Part shown: one piece after another, positions 59,037 to 61,977 of the stretch
How the letters are laid out: each line of letters opens with the position of its first letter
Position numbering within the stretch: position 1 is the first letter of the stretch
Assembly (NCBI GenBank): GCA_045636145.1
Contig: JAZTWV010000049.1
Span: 1 to 61,977, forward strand
Direction: 5' to 3'
From: Flemingiibacterium sp045636145
Lineage (GTDB): Bacteria > Bacillota > Clostridia > Oscillospirales > CAG-272
Length of the DNA stretch: 61,977 nucleotides
Program-made: the position numbers and the translations under genes
Notes under the pieces: model-generated
The model's database searches: none
Told to the model about the DNA's origin: nothing
What the model saw: the letters and a program-made list of their open reading frames with translations, nothing else

Positions 59037-59639
59037 ATGAGCCAGGACGCGGTTATGTGTGCAAACGTAAAGATAGTGGGCTGTTTGCTTGCGGCGGCAA
59101 CTGTATGTACGCTTGTATATTTCGGTGTGCGCAGGATATTATCCTGCGCACCTCCGTCCGAGACCGACGATATAGACGGCGGCGTTGTCAAACGATACTG
59201 GACTGATGTGCCGAAAGTAATAGGATCTGCCGAAATTGTGACCTTCCACTGTGTAATTTCGCTGTTTGCGGCGTGTGAAACGGACGGCTTGGGTAACCGC
59301 ATCTACACACTGGATGCTGCTCTGAAGGACGGCGATGTGCTGGTAAAGTACAATTGGCGTGAACGCGGCGGCGAAAGTGATAAGGCAGAGTACAAAGCGG
59401 ACGCGGATTTTATGGTGCGGCTGCAAAAAATCGTTTCGGATTACGATTTTGCAAGGCATAATGGGTATTACCATAACGTCAGCGGTCTGCCTGCTATGTA
59501 TGGCGAAAGCATGGATATTGTTTACGCCAGCGGTGAACGAATTTACGTTCATGACAACCAGAGCGGCTTTCTGCCTCTGGAAGCCGAAAAAGCGCTTGTT
59601 ACACTGTTTGGAGCGGCAACCAAATTGGAAAACGAATAA
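59037..59639 (+). CDS. Anchored extracellular hypothetical protein
   Basis: 200 aa with one N-terminal membrane segment (about 12-34) and a soluble extracytoplasmic part of about 165 residues. No motif is recognised. The ATG lies only 3 bases after the SLH gene stop with no ribosome site, so it relies on translational coupling. The DNA is GC-richer than the SLH gene. Confidence 0.75.
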   Translation: MSQDAVMCANVKIVGCLLAAATVCTLVYFGVRRILSCAPPSETDDIDGGVVKRYWTDVPKVIGSAEIVTFHCVISLFAACETDGLGNRIYTLDAALKDGDVLVKYNWRERGGESDKAEYKADADFMVRLQKIVSDYDFARHNGYYHNVSGLPAMYGESMDIVYASGERIYVHDNQSGFLPLEAEKALVTLFGAATKLENE

Positions 59640-59662
59640 AAAATATTTGGGAGGATTATATT

Positions 59663-60226
59663 ATGCCAATCTTTGATAAGCTGAAGAAAAACGTACAGAC
59701 TGCGGTAAAAAATGCTGCGGCATCCGCTTTTTCGAGCGAGGAAACCTTCACGTTCGCGGTGCTTCCCGAAAGCCTTGCCGAGATGAAGGCTTTGCCACAG
59801 GCATCGCTTGAGAGTCCGTTTGCGACTGCCGCTCTTACTGTCTGCGCACTGTGCGTTTATGCCGCAGATAAGTCGATCGGTACGGAAATGCTCAATTTCC
59901 TGCGCGGTCCCCGTCCGCTGTCGAATCACGATATCTCATTCCTGAACGATCGCTTCAGTGACGGTCATCATGTGCCGTTCTCCTATTTCAAGGGGGCTGT
60001 TCCCGCAAACGATTACACACCGGACACCCCATTTACCATCACCGTAACCAGCGGCCCCTATTCCGATGCAAACGAAGGCTACAAGAAGCTCTACATAAAG
60101 AGCGGCGGTGCGGACAGTCCCCGTGAGATCGTCCTGCGAAAGCTCGGCGACGGCAGATGGATGCTGTGGGATCAGTTCCTGCTTGTCAGCATCCGTAAAC
60201 CGAAATCCGACGATCCGTGGGCATGA
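59663..60226 (+). CDS. DUF6935-like hypothetical protein
   Basis: 187 aa, soluble, starting MPIFDKLKKNVQ behind GGGAGG. The words ASLESPFATAALTVCALCVY and MLNFLRGPRPLSNHD resemble proteins catalogued as DUF6935, seen in clostridial SPFH/zinc-ribbon neighbourhoods. It has no signal peptide or cysteine cluster. The next gene's ATG overlaps its stop (ATGA), implying coupled translation. Confidence 0.7.
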   Translation: MPIFDKLKKNVQTAVKNAAASAFSSEETFTFAVLPESLAEMKALPQASLESPFATAALTVCALCVYAADKSIGTEMLNFLRGPRPLSNHDISFLNDRFSDGHHVPFSYFKGAVPANDYTPDTPFTITVTSGPYSDANEGYKKLYIKSGGADSPREIVLRKLGDGRWMLWDQFLLVSIRKPKSDDPWA

Positions 60227-60708
60227 GAAAACGGATATTGGCGGCTGTTATGATACTTACCACGTTGCTTGGACTGTTCGGATGTGCCAAAGATACGGAT
60301 AAAATGAATCCTATCAAAACAATTACTTCGGTGGAAACCATAACTCTTACTCTGCGCGGAATGCGCGGTGGTACAGTGTACAAATTCGAAACACAAACCA
60401 ATCCGCCGGAGCTGTGCCGCTATCGGGAAATATACTCAGGGGAAGACGATTTTCTCAAGCTTGAGCAAAGCACAACTTGTTCTACCGAAGTGATGATCGA
60501 ACTGATGAATACCTGCGAAATTTCACGCTGGGACGGATTCCATGGCGCCCATCCCAAGAATGTGTCTGACGGAATCATGTTCCGCTTTGAAGCAGCAGTA
60601 AACGGCGGACAGACGATCACTGCTGAAGGTTCTGCGAATTTTCCGAAAGGTTACCACGAATTTGTGCGCGCTTTGGATGCAATGCTCGCAGAGAGTGAAA
60701 ATGAATAA
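60223..60708 (+). CDS. Hypothetical lipoprotein
   Basis: 161 aa from the ATG at 60223 (a GTG two codons earlier is in frame but not needed). Lipoprotein signal with LFGC (Cys20). The mature part has no recognised domain; SANFPKGYHEFVRALDAML resembles the end of small lipoproteins predicted to bind membranes. It overlaps the DUF6935-like gene by 4 bases and precedes the SPFH gene by 14. Confidence 0.75.
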   Translation: MRKRILAAVMILTTLLGLFGCAKDTDKMNPIKTITSVETITLTLRGMRGGTVYKFETQTNPPELCRYREIYSGEDDFLKLEQSTTCSTEVMIELMNTCEISRWDGFHGAHPKNVSDGIMFRFEAAVNGGQTITAEGSANFPKGYHEFVRALDAMLAESENE

Positions 60709-60722
60709 CAGGAGACAGAATT

Positions 60723-61977
60723 ATGGGACTTATTAAAGCGATAACGGGAGCAGCAGGCGGCGTGCTTGCCGATCAGTGGAAGGAATTTTTCTACTGTGAC
60801 TCCATTGCAAACGATATTATGATCGTCAAGGGACAGAAGCGCACCAGCGGACGCTCCTCCAATACAAAAGCCGAAGACAACATCATCTCAAACGGTTCCG
60901 GCATTGCCGTGGCAGACGGTCAGTGTATGATCATTGTCGAACAGGGCAAGGTCGTTGAGCTCTGCGCCGAACCGGGACAGTTTACCTGGAACAGCTCCAC
61001 CGAACCGTCCATTTTCGCGGGCAGTCTCGGCGAGAGCATTCTCGAAACCTTCAAAGCCATCGGCAAGCGCTTCACCTACGGCGGCGACACCGGCAAGGAT
61101 CAGCGCGTTTACTACTTCAACACCAAGGAGATCCTCGACAACAAGTTCGGCACGGCAAACCCGATCTCCTTTCGTGTGGTGGATTCCCGCATCAACTTTG
61201 ACGTGGATGTTTCCCTTAGATGCAATGGTACATACACCTTCCGGATCACCGACCCGATCAAGCTGTACACTAACGTGACGGGCAACGTGGCGCAGTCCTA
61301 TTCCAAGGATGAACTGCGCGACACCATGAAAACGGAATTTGTCAGCGCCCTCGGCCCGGCACTGGCAAAGCTGTCCATGCTGGAGATCCGTCCGAATCAG
61401 ATTCCGGCGCATACGAATGACCTGGAGAAATATCTCAACGAGGAGCTTTCAACCGAATGGGGCGCACGCGGTATCGGTGACGTTAAAGTCGCCATCAATC
61501 CGCCGACCCTCACCGAAGAAGATCAGGAAATGCTCAAAACCGCGCAGAAGACCGCCATGTACCGCGATCCCACCATGGCTGCGGCTACGCTGGTTGGCGC
61601 ACAGGCGGATGCAATGAAGACCGCGGCGGGCAATTCTGCAGGTGCGATGACCGGATTCATGGGCATGGGTATGGCGATGAACGCAGGCGGCATGAATGCG
61701 CAGAATCTCTTTGCCATGGGGCAGCAGACCCAGCAGATACCGCAGAGACCTGTGCCTGCGTCTGCGGCAATGGGCTGGCAGTGTGCATGCGGTGCGGTTG
61801 CAACGGGAAAGTTCTGTCCCGAATGCGGTGCGAAGAAGCCCGAACCGAAACCTGCAGGCGGCTGGACATGTATATGCGGTGCGGTTGCAACCGGGAAGTT
61901 CTGCCCCGAATGTGGCTCGCCCAAGCCTGCCGATGATGGTTGGACCTGCTCCTGCGGTGCGGTGAACAAGGGTAAAT
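60723..61977 (+). CDS. SPFH-domain protein with C-terminal zinc ribbons, partial
   Basis: At least 418 aa; open at the window edge. ATG at 60723 has AGGAGA 7 bases upstream. After an N-terminal region (ITGAAGGVLADQWKEFF), an SPFH/band-7-type domain runs to about residue 240, then a Met/Gln-rich linker, then CACG/CPECG, CICG/CPECG and CSCG zinc-ribbon repeats in the last 80 visible residues. Clostridial relatives are annotated virion-core/YdjI-like. SPFH proteins form ring-shaped membrane scaffolds; here the ribbons may hold the small zinc-ribbon proteins of the same cluster, by inference. Confidence 0.85.
   Translation, partial: MGLIKAITGAAGGVLADQWKEFFYCDSIANDIMIVKGQKRTSGRSSNTKAEDNIISNGSGIAVADGQCMIIVEQGKVVELCAEPGQFTWNSSTEPSIFAGSLGESILETFKAIGKRFTYGGDTGKDQRVYYFNTKEILDNKFGTANPISFRVVDSRINFDVDVSLRCNGTYTFRITDPIKLYTNVTGNVAQSYSKDELRDTMKTEFVSALGPALAKLSMLEIRPNQIPAHTNDLEKYLNEELSTEWGARGIGDVKVAINPPTLTEEDQEMLKTAQKTAMYRDPTMAAATLVGAQADAMKTAAGNSAGAMTGFMGMGMAMNAGGMNAQNLFAMGQQTQQIPQRPVPASAAMGWQCACGAVATGKFCPECGAKKPEPKPAGGWTCICGAVATGKFCPECGSPKPADDGWTCSCGAVNKGK

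Noticed and set aside
1..61977. CRISPR array or cas genes
   Set aside because: No regularly spaced repeats of 24-40 bases and no Cas-like protein were seen on either strand.

Overview
The window looks like chromosome of an uncultured anaerobic gut Clostridium-class bacterium (Oscillospiraceae/Ruminococcaceae-like Firmicute). Reasons: many sigma-A promoters of TTGACA-17-TATAAT form, strong Gram-positive ribosome binding sites, two T-box leaders, a Firmicutes-type L10 leader, clostridial Opp proteins, GGGtGRT and TrpB2 proteins, and S-layer homology domains. No 16S rRNA is present, so placement below class level is inference.

Left third (1-29 kb) is mostly housekeeping. It holds a GGGtGRT/Fe-S scaffold pair, PduL, a ClpP-like protease, tRNA-Arg(CCU), a Wzx-type flippase and cardiolipin synthase. 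Next come a T-box-controlled sodium symporter, a TAXI-TRAP transporter with a TetR regulator, and a sugar isomerase divergent from an AraC regulator. Then follow rplJ-rplL with its leader, tcdA, rpmB, pgi, bcp, trpB2 and sfsA. The most unusual gene here fuses an XRE helix-turn-helix, a cupin and an acyl-CoA synthetase, behind its own T-box and consensus promoter. A flavin reductase, a YegP-like protein and a GpsA homologue close the section.

Middle (29-45.5 kb): a six-gene oppABCDF-DUF3899 operon on the plus strand meets a tightly packed six-gene minus-strand operon: MBOAT acyltransferase, AlgX-like SGNH protein, VanX-like peptidase, RCC1-like membrane protein, Ig-like/transglutaminase protein and a lipoprotein. 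The second operon reads as a cell-envelope modification unit.

Accessory segment (45.6-52.3 kb): tRNA-Leu(UAA) and initiator tRNA-Met are followed by a roughly 6.2 kb segment bounded by exact 26-bp direct repeats. Inside are an IS3-type transposase, an AbrB/RelE-like toxin-antitoxin pair and a 1215-aa membrane KAP (YobI-like) NTPase. A degenerate tRNA 3' end lies just beyond the right repeat. This is the likeliest acquired, possibly defensive, region.

Right end (52.3-62 kb): a solute-binding lipoprotein is cotranscribed with a membrane-anchored LuxR-type regulator and has no permease beside it. After it comes a plus-strand cluster of two small zinc-ribbon proteins, an SLH surface protein, an anchored protein, a DUF6935-like protein, a lipoprotein and an SPFH-domain protein with C-terminal zinc ribbons, cut by the window edge. 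This cluster resembles ydj-type SPFH/zinc-ribbon membrane systems but has no established role.
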